Assembly: GCF_921293095.1 (NCBI RefSeq) | Contig: NC_060246.1 | Span: 108,666,941 to 108,730,940 of the forward strand | Direction of reading: 5' to 3' | Length of the DNA: 64,000 nt | From: Ischnura elegans | Lineage: Eukaryota; Arthropoda; Insecta; Odonata; Coenagrionidae | Shown: positions 41,205 to 52,784 of the stretch, piece after piece | Position numbering within the stretch: position 1 is the stretch's first letter | Layout of the letters: each line of letters opens with the position of its first letter | Made by a program: the position numbers and the translations under genes | Notes under the pieces: generated by a model | The model's database searches: none | Told to the model about the DNA's origin: nothing | The model's input: the letters and a program-made list of their open reading frames with translations, nothing else

Positions 41205-41410
41205 CCGATTTTGGAGGGGAAGACGTTTTCGGCGGAGGAGTACAATCGGAGGCCCCCCCTCCCTCACTGGAGTGTTCGCGCTGGGCCATGCATGAGTGGG
41301 GGGAGGAGCTAAGAAGACCAACCCTTGCGATTGTGGAGGGGAGGTCGTCTCGGGCGGAAGGATACAGCCAGAGCCTCTCCGCCCGCCCCTCGCTCGAGTT
41401 TTCGCGCTTA
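41205..41410 (+). repeat. Diverged ~118-bp tandem duplication in GC-rich island
   Basis: TGGAGGGGAAGACGTTTTCG... (41213) and TGGAGGGGAGGTCGTCTCGG... (41330) begin two related units that both end near GTTTTCGCGCT/GTGTTCGCGCT. A third GGAGGGG start appears near 41485. The surroundings are GC-rich compared with the rest of the window. No gene is identified. Confidence 0.5.
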
Positions 41411-42093
41411 TAGAGCCGATGGAGGAGTTTCTCGAGGTCCATTATAGCCACACAAACAAGAAATCTCCGTTAGTCCACAAGGAGTGGAGGGGGAACCACC
41501 TCCACCCCTCAAGCCGCGAAGCAGCAAGAAGAAACGTCATTCGGGAAAAGTCGCATCGGATCGGGGGAGTTCGGTGCAGGCTGGCAGACGCAAATTTGTT
41601 CCGGGGGTCGGGGAACGGATCTTTAGTTGTATGCGGGTTGTCTATACCTATATTCACTTGCCAATTCTCACGCATCGTAGCACCATTCACGCGCTCTCGC
41701 GTGCATGATGCGGAAAGTTAAATTTACCGCACGAAAACCAATGTAATTTTTAATTTCCCGATCATCTGCAAGTATTAATATCACAATGCTCTAGTATGCC
41801 AATGCTTTTCGAGGAGACTTAAACGAGCGGCGTTCTCCCGTCGAAGTCCCATCTTGATTCAAAGGCAGCAAGTGAGTTTTAACAGCAAGCACAATATCAA
41901 GAACTCCTCAAGAAAGATGGAAGAAAATACTTGGCATACAACTGAATGGGAGAAAGAAAATGTTACGCGTTGTACATACACTCCGATCGAGAACTGACGA
42001 TGCCTTCACACGTGACTTCTCATCTACTATCCACTGATTTCGGAGTTTGAAGATGTTTGCATAATCGATAGCGTTGCCGCGGGAGTCGAGACT

Positions 42094-42119
42094 GTCTCGT
42101 CTCGTTTTCGAGACGAGAC
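42094..42119. repeat. Perfect GAGACGAGAC hairpin
   Basis: GTCTCGTCTCG, loop TTTT, CGAGACGAGAC: an 11-bp perfect stem just inside the left end of the 42069-45465 element. The right end (45310-45450) has scattered copies of the same word. Confidence 0.8.
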
Positions 42120-43079
42120 GATACCACTTCCTCGAGACTCTCGAAAGTGTCGAAATACAGATGTATTCCCTGAATTGGTGTTTTACGTAGCTTTAGCCCT
42201 AAAAATATGTTCTTTATAACGTTTTTCTTAAGTGTAAAATTTTAAATTTAATTCAATAATATTTTTTCGATAAATTATCGAACGATAAAATAGAATTTTT
42301 GTTGTAAAGTCAATTTCTGCACGCAAGAGAGTGACTTCAGAAGCCAAGTAACAGAGAGTTGACCCCTCAACGTCGTCATGCGTACCCAGTACGCTTCCTG
42401 ATCTTCTTTAACTAAAACATTTTATCCGTTAGATATTGTATTTTAAATTAAAAGAAATAACTCTGTCTTTTAAAGGTATATTTTCTTCCAATAAATATTT
42501 ATAGAGATTTTATGTCTTCAAATTATTTAAACGATGAAATTCCGTTTTAAACCAGCGAATAAATAAATGTGGTCTTAAAAAGGAACGGATTTCTTCAACT
42601 CTACTATCTTGAAAACTGCTACCTATTCTGCTTGTGAGACGTCACGAAGGGCTAGCTCATTTAGCACGAGATACGGTATCTTCATTATTAACTCAATGTC
42701 CTCCCTCTGATATCTCCTTGTGTGTCATCACCTCGATCCCCAAGAGTGTTTGGTTAACCTAGTTAGTCCTTAGCGAAGGGACGATGTGCTTCGCTCCTCA
42801 TTCCTTTATTTCTTCTTTCGTAGACAGTAATCAACGCAGATAAGAGTCCTTCTAAACAGCGTATACTAGGGCCCCTTCGAGATATTCTTTTGATAAGAGT
42901 CACGAAACCACGCGTTTCAGTCCACTCGACCTATTTATGCTGTGTGGTGTTCTTTCAGGCTGAGTGTTGTAATTCTCGTCGGGTGTATTTCCTGTGCGAG
43001 GTTATTTTTATAATTAGGGATCCGTACTATGGAATCAATAATTAGAAAATGATTACAATATCCAATGGACGAAATATTG

Positions 43080-43925
43080 AAGAATTACTAGCAAAAGATT
43101 CACACCAGAGTGTAAGTTCGGCAAGTGATGGAGAAAATTATATCAACGAACACTCAAATTTACGCAATGCGGCTGAAACACTGCTATATCAAGGACGCTG
43201 TGTTTGAATGGACAATTTTTTATAGTATTCCTGCTCTTGCAAGACTACTGCAAAGCAAATACAAGACTGACTGTGTTGAGACGTTGAGGTTGAACCGAAA
43301 GGATGTCACAAAATACGTGAAGGAGATTAAACTGCAGAGGGACGAAATACGTGGGACAACATTCTGGGCCTGTTTTTGTTCTCAAATGGAGGGCAAGAAA
43401 TTGCATTCATGATCTCCGCATACCACAATGAGGAAATGGGAATAGTGTACAGAGACCAAAAAGAGATTCGGAAGTCTGTTGGTTTGTTAGATTATAGTAA
43501 ATTTTTGGGTGGGGTGGATCTCAAGGACCTGTTATTGAATTCGTTCCTAATGGAAAGAAAATTCCAGTGGTCTAAGAAGTTATTAAGGAGACTACTGAAG
43601 GCGGCAGTCCTAAATTCATACCATATTCACAGGGAAAACATGTATAAAAAGTTGGTCCATTTCAATCATTTCGCGTGCAGATTCGAGGATATATTTCTGA
43701 AATATACAATTCAGTACGGACAGTTTGTACAAGGCCATCCCTCCATAAACAATTTAGAACCAAGACTCTTAGAAAGACATTTCCTATGGAGACTTCCTGA
43801 AGCTGGGAAGAAATGAAAGCAACAAAGGTGTGCCGTTTGTGCCAAACATGGGAAAAAAAGGAACAGCGTATACTAGTGTGAACCACGTGTAGTGGGCTTA
43901 TGCTTCGAAACATGTCACACAAAGC
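43080..43925 (+). pseudogene. piggyBac-family transposase relic
   Basis: An N-terminal part (about 43180-43345) contains TDCVETLRLNRKDV, a conserved piggyBac stretch. After a frameshift near 43376 the frame (43376-43816) reads MISAYHNEEMGIV, where the family's third catalytic Asp region normally lies, then LLDYSKFLGGVDLKDLLLNS and KKLLRRLLKAAVLNSYHIHR, the classic GGVD segment and following helix. After a second frameshift a Cys-rich tail follows (CAVCAKHGKKRNSVY, stop, CEPR, LCFETCHTK), corresponding to the C-terminal zinc domain but with one Cys changed to Arg and an in-frame stop. The N-terminal half of the enzyme is lost. Not functional. Confidence 0.75.
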
Positions 43926-43939
43926 AGACTTACTAAGGT

Positions 43940-44915
43940 AAAATCATTTTAATGTTTCCATATTGACGTTTTAAAAAACATCTCGCTGGTTAACGGAAGC
44001 AAAATTTAAAATTTTGAAAACTGAAAATTTATCCATAGTGTTCAGAGGACGAGATACATAATGCAATAAATATTTATTCAATTTTTTACTATTATCAAAT
44101 GGTAGCACATTATTTTACGCAAGTTTACAAAAATTTTCAAAGATACTGATCGAATATCAAGAAATTTATATAGGTAGTATTGAAAGATGGCATGCCATAA
44201 AGGAGAAGTTCTTTGAATCATATCTGGCCGCTGGGATGGGATTTAATCAAATAACCGCTTCGCTTGAGGGGTTAACCACTATTTTCTATTTTCCTCGTTT
44301 CCTGCGGTAATAACCTTGGAAAATTTATCCAGCAAAAATTGTACTATTTTATAAAATGATAATTTTCAGAGGTTACTCCTATAACAAAAATATTTGGAAT
44401 TTTACTTGCATATGTGTAAAGTATCATCCAACGGCGCTTGCAATCCTGCTTATAATTGAAACGCCAAGAGAAAATGATGGCGCAATTTCAAACTTCGCAG
44501 AGCATAACACCTTGGCAGAAAGAAGAATGATAATTGAAATAACTATTTACCTCTTCCTGCATGATATTATATCTGTCGAGGTTACTGAGGGTATTTAGCA
44601 TGATGTCGCCAAATTGTTTCGACGGTGTTACAATTAAAAAGGACAACTACAATTGACTTTCTTTTGACTTTAATTTCGTTCATTTGCCTTTACTTTAATG
44701 ACCAAAAATCCATTTCATCAAAAAGTTCATTACTGGATTCTCTGAAGACATTAATTCATCAGCCACTCATTCTATCTTCATTCATCATATTTTCTCCAGA
44801 AACACATGGTAGCGGTAAGTAACCTTACTTCAGAAGCATGCAGCATACTCTATAAGGGTTCAGAAACCTCGTAACAAATCTATTTGTAGGCAAGAGAAAA
44901 ATTCCTGTGAGGAAA
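43940..44915. other. AT-rich stretch without recognised gene
   Basis: Nothing recognisable. Short open frames only. Confidence 0.4.
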
Positions 44916-44922
44916 TATTAGT

Positions 44923-44985
44923 CGCCCTTAACGGGATTCGAACCCGGATCCCTCGATTTGCGGCCTAGTTATTTAGCTTAAATGG
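44923..44985 (-). repeat. Relic of the tRNA-like module
   Basis: The minus strand retains GGGATCCGGGTTCGAATCCC and part of the anticodon arm (GAGG...CGCAAATCGAG-type). It aligns with the 3' two thirds of the modules at 3103-3843, and the adjoining spacer is also similar. The 5' part is scrambled. Shows that the cassette family is older and more widespread than the recent copy. Confidence 0.65.
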
Positions 44986-45473
44986 CTCAAGTTAAATAAA
45001 AAACTTATGTTAATTAATTTTTTAAAATCTGAATATTATTTTAACTACGTTATTAAAGCGAAAATTATCTCTTATACTAATCAAATTATTTTTGCGATTA
45101 TTTTCTTAAATTCTCTGTGGATTTCTTTGCAGTAAATTTTAGTCTACATATTAGCGAGTATTAATAAAGTCAATGATTTTAGCAGCAGTTTGTTGTAATT
45201 GGTGTTCATATCAATATATATTTAAAACTTATATTGATAGCTTTCCTATTTCGAGTGGACCGATTCGGCGATTAAGAACGCAAAGGAAACGCCTTCATAT
45301 GATGCTAAATTTATTTTGGGGGAGACGTGACGAGAGTCTCGTCCGAGACTGGAGACCGAGACGAGACTGAGGTTCACGAGACGAGACTCGAGACGATACC
45401 CGAGTTTCGGAAAACAAGACAGACGAATAATGGGTCAAGTCTCGTCTCCTCTCGCGGCTACACTAATTGTTGA

Positions 45474-46145
45474 CGACTGCTTCTTCCTTATTTCCTTTTC
45501 ATAAAATTTGCAAGTCATGTAATGAAAACATTGTGAATACCATTCGCTCAAATTCTGGCAACATGATTTTATGAGCAAAATGAAGGGTACTTAAAAAAAC
45601 ATTTAATAAAAGAAACGTTACCGAACAGAAGATTTTTTTCAAGTATAGACCAAACTTATAAAGAAATGGTCACTCTTTCGCTTCTTGTTTCACTGAAATC
45701 CGCTGATTATTTTGGACAAAATAGCTCCTCAAACTCTGGTGTCTTGCTTTTTTTGAAGACAGCAGATATCCAGGGCCCGATTCAGGATGTGAGCGGCCCG
45801 GGGTAAACTTTAGGGTATTCAGACGTTTTGGCCACTCCAGATTCCTCTCCCAACTAGATACTAAAGACTGGGATGCAATAGCCAATGCAATCTCCCTAAA
45901 TGCTGAAATAGAAATTTTCAACTCAAACACATATACATACATTTGACTTGAACGCTCCTATTCGCAACATACGTATGACCCATACACCACCCCATTTAAA
46001 ACACACGAAATAAAGGCGTAAAACCACGTGAAGGAATTAAGCCCGAACATTATACAGATGGTATTTTAAGCCAGAGGCCTTAGCATCGCATAAGGCATTG
46101 AAAAGGGTCACGAAGAAAAAAGTCGACATAGAAAAACAAATACTC
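45474..46145. other. Stretch without recognised gene
   Basis: No supported feature. The minus open frame at 45670-45942 shows no known domain. Confidence 0.4.
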
Positions 46146-46149
46146 GGAA

Positions 46150-46345
46150 GTGGAAAACAAACAACATACGGAAGCAATCACGAAATCTCGGAATTACTAC
46201 AAAAAATTACGATGACATGTTAAACATTCATCCAAACATTTTAAACAATCATTTCTCAATCAAAAAGATAACAATTCTTCCTCGAACCTTCATCAGCAAT
46301 GAGACATTCTATCTTGACTATCTGTTTTTTTCACACGTCTTCGGA
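46150..46345 (+). repeat. Duplicated block, partner at 12200-12430
   Basis: See the partner. Same orientation, diverged. Confidence 0.55.
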
Positions 46346-46635
46346 AATCTTCAAGGTCCATAAAACCATCGCCTAAAACGCGAGAAGCTATGATGACATT
46401 CTTGTAGATTTTATACAAAAAGGCGTTACCATGGTTACTACCCCATTTATAAAATACATTCAATTTCAACGAGGTATAATCTACTCAGCTAAACAGCTTC
46501 AACGAGGTATACACTATATACCAGATATATGAAAAAGAAGCTTTCTACGCCTAATACCAAAATGTCCCAAATCTTCCATTCAAAGCGTCCATAGACCAAT
46601 AGGATTACTGTATGCCACTGCAAAAAAACTAGAGA

Positions 46636-47900
46636 ATGGAGCAGAAAATCATTTTTGACCAATTCGCTGCATGTCTTACCATTCATAGATTAATTAGATT
46701 AGATTATATATTTACTCAACCCAAGCAATCTGGTTTTAGGAAGAATCACAGTACAGAAACTATACTTCTGCGCCTAACAGTAGGCGTATTAAAAGCAATG
46801 AATAATACACAATTAACTGAGCTTGTTTTGTTCAATTTCTCATAAGCATTCGATGCCGTTAACCACACTCTCTCATTGCAGTAAAAAAGTTAAGAAGCAT
46901 TTTTATCATATCTTTCCGAACGAATGCAGGCTGTCATATGGAAGGAAAAAGAAACATCAACTTGGAAAATGGTTGACACAGGAATGTAACAACGATCTCT
47001 TATTTGCCCATTACTATTCCCCATATTTACCCACGACCTACCTAAATGCTTTATTCATCCATTATGTTATCCTTATGCCCATGATTTTCAAGTCAATTAG
47101 CATACAATTCCAGAAAACCTCGCACAAACTATTAGTAGCCTTGAAGCTGATGTTGAACACATTAACTTGGGCTAAAACTAGTGGCCAGAAAACCAATAAA
47201 AATAAAACAAAGGCCGCCATCATCTTTGGCAGTAGGAACAATTCCTACAAGTTAAATTTTAACTAAATCCCAGATATCACGTCAAGCTTCGACCAATGAA
47301 AAACGAGTAAAAAGTTTGAGTTTCATTATGGGCCGAAACTTAACTTGGAATGCGCGCTCTCAAAATGTTACGAGACTATTAAAATACAAATCGACGCACC
47401 TGTTGCCAACACATATACGAAAATCTATGCATAATAAATGCGATTTTTTTCCAAATTTCCATTTCTGCTTTGGTGTACTAAACAATACAGATAGTGGACA
47501 ACTGACAAACCGTTGATATCGATGACTGCACCTCTCAGATTTGCGCATGATCTAAATCGATGTGATGATGTTACCGCTGCTTGCAGGCAGCTAAAATAGC
47601 TTTAATTGAGAGAGAGATATCTCTATTTATCCATGGTCCTTGGCTTAAAACTTTTTAAATCTAGCTGTCTACGGTGTATCTAATTCTTTTACTTTTAAAA
47701 ATAACATAGTATTTCCCTCAGTTCGCTCCTTGCATATTGACCTGCAGATTGCCAACACAAAACTGAAATGTATTATTAGCCCTAAATAACTACAATATCG
47801 ACATACCCATTGGAATTCACTCCCGGAAGATATAAAATTATGTAAAAATATGTCACGTTTAAAAAAAATTAAACTACATACCTTTAAACGAGAAAAATTT
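46636..47900 (+). pseudogene. Decayed CR1/Jockey-like reverse transcriptase
   Basis: Plus-strand fragments: QPKQSGFRKNHSTETILLRL (about 46720-46775), then after a stop AFDAVNHT (about 46848), LICPLLFPIFTHDLP (about 47000-47045) and GIHSRKIKNYVKICHV-like C-terminal sequence (about 47815-47860). The GFRK-x-x-S-T-E-T and A-F-D-x-V-N-H boxes identify a non-LTR RT. The catalytic YADD region is destroyed (about 47075). A different, older family from the 57880 copy. Confidence 0.65.
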
Positions 47901-47954
47901 TCCAAAGCATAATTCATAACAATAATGCAAATTAAATTTATATTTTGTTGCATT

Positions 47955-48950
47955 CTGTGGCAAATACATTATCTTTGATCTGTTGATTGCACCTGTATGA
48001 ATGTAAACCAGGAATTACTGCAAGTAGAAAATAGAAATGGTGTTTCCTGTTTGTGCTACTATATATCACTTTTCAGTCCCTTTTTCTAATATACATTTAG
48101 TGAATTTCCCAATTTTATTTTTCTCGCATTCCATTCTGCTACAGATCAACGAAATTTCTTGTTTCAGATTTAGCAGTAAATAGATGTTGCTATACGGATG
48201 GTAAAATTTAATTTCCATTGAATTTATTATCTGTTGTAGTTCTTCGGAAGTCATTATTATTTCTTATTTTTTTAACTAATAACTTTTAATTTGGTTAAAG
48301 AGCAAGCTATATTTTTATTTATTTCAGGTGATTAAGACCATGAGAGTTCACAAATTATTATTATTATTAAGTATAGAAAGTAATCGCAGAACACGAGTGA
48401 CAGAAAATGTCATTGACGGATATCAAGTAACTACTCAGAGAAATAAAGGGTATTGATGGAGTCCAGGGGATGTAAATTAAGGATCCGCAATAAGTATTAT
48501 CATTCTGCGTCAAAAATTATTTTCCCATAGAAAATTATATTCTCCTTAACCCTAGCCATATATATTTTCTATATTGTTGTACTGATTAACGCCAACCTCA
48601 AACCAATTATCAACAATGTAGAGCATAAACGGATATAGGGGGTTGCACAGGACGCGCCTTCCCCTCCCCCTAGGCGTTTAAAAAAATAGATTAGATTTTA
48701 AATCATTACGTTCGTTGTGTTTTGTGTATTTATTAAGGAGCCTCAATTATTTAATTTAATATTAATATCTTACACATTAAAATAAAGAGAATATTTCGTA
48801 CAGTAATTGTTGTATGCTGTTTTTAATCTCAAAATATGAGAATAGTTTGCCTGTCAGACCCATGTGACCTTCCCCCAAGGAAAAAAAACTGTATTCGCCC
48901 TTGGGATAGATACTATTTTCACGGTGAATTGATTAAGTACTAGAAAACCC
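47955..48950. other. AT-rich stretch without recognised gene
   Basis: No supported feature. Confidence 0.4.
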
Positions 48951-48954
48951 TAAG

Positions 48955-49260
48955 GTAGGTTTTATTGTCCGAGCCCAGCACATGCGTTGATCGCACTTCG
49001 GCGCAGCCAGATTAAACGTCGTTATTAACTGCGAGACGAGTCTTTGACTTTGGTACCACTAAATGCAACAACGTTACATATTTTCTCGTGAATTTTTTAA
49101 AAACCGTTCTAAAAACGGAACCATTTCAGTAACGCCGACAATATATTCTTGATTCATTAAAAAATCGAAAATTCTAGGAAGAACTATATTTACTTGTGGC
49201 TTATCGACACACCAATCACTCAATTTTTTACTAAGGAATCAACAATTTTTTGACCTCACC
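48955..49260 (+). repeat. Diverged third copy of the 13640/14925 block
   Basis: GCCCAGCACATGCGTTGATC, TTCGGCGCAGCCAGATTAAA and ACTGCGAGACGAGTCTTTG parallel the 13640 and 14925 copies. The remainder has diverged strongly. Confidence 0.5.
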
Positions 49261-50065
49261 AAATTAATCAATAGTTTGACCTCGAGTTCACCATGATATT
49301 CTGACTAAACCAGAATAATAATAAATTAATTAATCGCTGAAATAATCGATTTTTTTAAAGTCCACATCCAACTCATTAATTACCGATTTGTTTTGGCACA
49401 ACGAATAGTAAGTAATTTGATTCAATTCCTATGTATCTTTTGAACGCATGTTTATGACTTGCTGCTACGGTTCATTTTTAATTGTCGAAATGGAAGAAAA
49501 ATTGATACATTTGGATCTACATATACGAAAATGGGAAATAAAGCAAGTGAATCGAAATAAAGGACTGCTGTTCAAACTCTTTCGAGTTTATTCAGCATTC
49601 CTTTCTCCGTTTTCCCTATAGTACGTATGTTCAACAAATATCTGGAGCGTAAGAGAATAAGTAAAATGAAAAGAACAAATATATACACGACATACGATGC
49701 TTTCCTACTGGACTCATCTTTAGCATTATACAGTGAATAAAACCCCAAAAACTTGTTTTCGAAAAAGATAAAATATTATACTACAACAATGCATGAGACA
49801 TGGAATATCTCGTGAAACTTCCAAGGCTGCATCTCCAGTAATTTGTGTTACTCCTGGATTAGCGAGTAAACCAGTCAGTCCAGAAGCACGAATTCATATT
49901 CAACGGATAACGTAAAGACTTTATGAGCTACATGAGACAGGCATTGGAAAATACTTCTCGCTGAGCATATAAATATACATCAGGAACATCATGAGGTGTG
50001 AAGTGTGAGGACAAACAATGAATACCGTGGCGTAAACTGCTGATGGTCAAGTAACTGGCGAAATC
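49261..50065. other. AT-rich stretch without recognised gene
   Basis: No supported feature. Confidence 0.4.
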
Positions 50066-50069
50066 AGAG

Positions 50070-50480
50070 AGTTATGGAAATTTCGGAATGTTCTAAATAT
50101 TTTGTATGGAGAGCGGCGGTTAACGGAAGCGAAAGATGGATAATCAAAAAGTAGGATGAACAATGCTTCGAAAAGTTAAGAAACGTGCTTGTGCCAGAGT
50201 TGAACTGGACATGCAGGATAAGGCATGCAGAATGTTTTCCGTTGATATGTGAATTTAACCGCTTATCAAGCTGAAAGCTTGAAATAAACTACATATACCG
50301 CCAAGTGTTCTGTGTTCAAGTAATTACCGCGTTAGAATAGGTTTCACCGTTGGAAAGTGACTCCTTGGAAGCCCACATTCCCTTACATAGTAATTTTTTG
50401 ATGGACCCAAAGGGCCTGATGACGACAATTAAAATGCCATGGGAATCATAGAAAAGCGTCCTTTTACACGGAGCATTATC
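50070..50480 (+). repeat. RTE-like RT relic, partner of 12500-12930
   Basis: Reads VWRAAVNGSERWII (about 50105-50145), the Y-G-S-E-x-W-type motif near the end of RTE-like reverse transcriptases. The flanking ~350 bp are shared with 12500-12930. Confidence 0.5.
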
Positions 50481-50484
50481 CTAT

Positions 50485-51695
50485 CTTCCCTCATCAATTC
50501 ACAACAAAAAACACTGGCCTCTAATCTATATATAAATCCAACGAGTATATTGGCGCTTGAATTCATGAAACGGGTAATTAGGGGGTGGGAATATTATTGT
50601 GTCATATGTTTCCCATTTATGTACCCATAACTGGTTTAAAAACCGAAATAAACACTCAGAATGTCAGTTAAATGGAAGGTGCGTTATTTCGTCCTCAACA
50701 ATAGTTAATGCAGTCTTAGTAACCATAATGATATTTGCGTCGACAGAAAATTTTACATTTAATTATTTACGTAATGTAAAGAAATATACAGTTTATGACA
50801 TATTGCCTCTTCATATCCGATTTTTCGTATTTTAGTCCTTACCCTACGACTGTAGATCCTCTATTTCTGATTATGAGCGTTTGAACGCAGCAAATTTAAA
50901 GAAATTATAAACAGAAGATTGGGAAAATAAACGGACTAAGACTAATTAATTTGATGATCGACATGCATATGTCTCGTATATTGAAGTTTTGGGATTTCAG
51001 TGACGACTTATGTCGCTCAATGTTGTCACGGTGTTATATCGAGGGAAGGTTTAAACCAAACAAAACGTATGCATTACAATCAAAACATAAATACGGTTTA
51101 TAAACTTGAATTGGAGAAAGAACCGCGTACATCGTTAACAATGATATAATGTAAGAAGTCCATATTTTAAAATGATTCACGAAATGCATTAAGTTTTACT
51201 ATCATAAAAATAAAGTTACCCGGCATAACCAATCTATCTCTTCTAACGTAAGCAATTACTCGGAAGATGCGAATAAAATGCTGTGTAATAGGATTATATG
51301 GTTATTTCCAAGTTACTTTTCATAGAAAATATAAATCGTTATAAATCGAATACTAAGGTGAACATGGAGGCATACAGGGTTATAATTAATGTAATATTAT
51401 CAAATTGATAAAAATATTCTAATAATTTGGGCCTGTTCCATTTTTAGTAAGAGCAATTGCATAATATGAATATAATTTTAATGGCATATATATTGACAAC
51501 GAATCGAATTGGATCATAAGAGATGACTTTCAAAAATGACATATTAACATGTAGTACAAATATAAAAGACGAGATGAATTACTTTTTAAAGTGGAAAACA
51601 TAGGCATTATAATTCTATATAATAAGTAGAGAGTATGAAGAAATTAGTTAATTTGAATTATAATAAGCTTTTCATCATCCATTCCGCTGAGGAGG
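50485..51695. other. AT-rich stretch without recognised gene
   Basis: No supported feature. Confidence 0.4.
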
Positions 51696-51699
51696 ACTC

Positions 51700-52252
51700 T
51701 GTAGGAGGACTTTTGCAGACGACGCTGTAGTTTACAGAGAAATCCGTTCCAGCAAAGATATAGATGAACTAATGAATGACCTTGTTGCTATCCAAGCGTG
51801 GTGCGATGCATGGCAGTTAGAATTAAATTTGAAAAAATGCGTCGTAATGAATTTCTGGAAGAAGAATAACTCCCTACAACGTAGCTATATAATTCGGGGT
51901 ACCCAATTAGAGACTGTTGAATCCGTGAAATATCTAGGAGTTAAGACGCAATAATGACCTATCGTGGAATAAACATATTCGAGAAATAACCGGTCAAGCT
52001 AATCGTAAAATGGGTTTTGTTAAAAGAATATTAGGAAAGTGCGACGACAAAGTGAGAGAAATGTAAAACTTAGTGCATGCTTCTTAATTTTATTATTATT
52101 TCTAACAGCATATGGTAGTATAATTTGTTGGTATGCGTGACGTTTTTTGGACGGTGTGGTGTGCATGTGGGAGTCCAACTGCATGCTGGTGATTGATCAC
52201 CCCCTGCCAAACACCCTAGAGGTGGCTCGCAGGGTATTACGTGGATGTAGAC
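51700..52252 (+). mobile_element. CR1-like fragment, two internal breaks
   Basis: Starts just before the RT catalytic box FADDAVVYREIRSS (51712-51753) and runs open to 51954 (AWCDAWQLELNLKKC..., SVKYLGVKTQ). A small insertion shifts frame. At about 52063 the sequence jumps from coding into the 3' untranslated part that corresponds to 59700 onward, so about 430 bp present in the 59130-59633 copy are deleted. The 3' module and GTAGATGTAGA-type end close the copy at about 52252. This fragment preserves exactly the RT region missing from the 57880-59901 copy. Confidence 0.75.
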
Positions 52253-52784
52253 TCATAGAACATTGCGTAAAATTAGTCATTTCGAAATGAAGTGCGATAG
52301 AAATGCACTGACTTATTTACATGAAAACAATACATTCTTTTGTCCACTCTTTTTTCAATACCTGTAAAATATTTTTCTCAATTTTTTTTTAACTTTAATT
52401 AATGGAGAAGCACAACTATGGTGTATAATAGTCAGTGTTACTGTTTAACTATGGTTGAAATAATTCAGCATATTAGGCAAGTAATAATGTGGCTGAAATG
52501 ATTTGATTAAAGCATTCGTAATGATATGCCTTGAATATCGAATTTTTCGTCTTTTGATGACGCATGATCAAGAGGAATTTTGAGGAAAGTTAAAAGTATT
52601 TAAAATAAATCGAGTATGATAAGTACAGAAATACAAATAAGTATCGGGAATTGGTGTAATGCGGGCAAATGACCTTGAAAGTACAAATAGAAGTCAATAT
52701 TTAAAAATTATTATTGAATTATGTTCGCTTAAGTGCATTGGAGTTGTCTAACCAGCCTTCAACAATCACATTCTCGCGTTAGAC

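Larger units (their letters stand above)
42069..45465. mobile_element. GAGAC-rich DNA element (hAT-like ends)
   Basis: The inverted ends TAGCGTTGCCGCGGGAG and TAGTGTAGCCGCGAGAG are followed on both sides by repeated GAGACGAGAC words. The flanks ATAATCGA and ATTGTTGA match at 5 of 8 positions, so an 8-bp duplication is only suggestive. The interior holds a piggyBac transposase relic, probably an unrelated nested insertion, and a relic of the tRNA-like unit. Confidence 0.5.
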
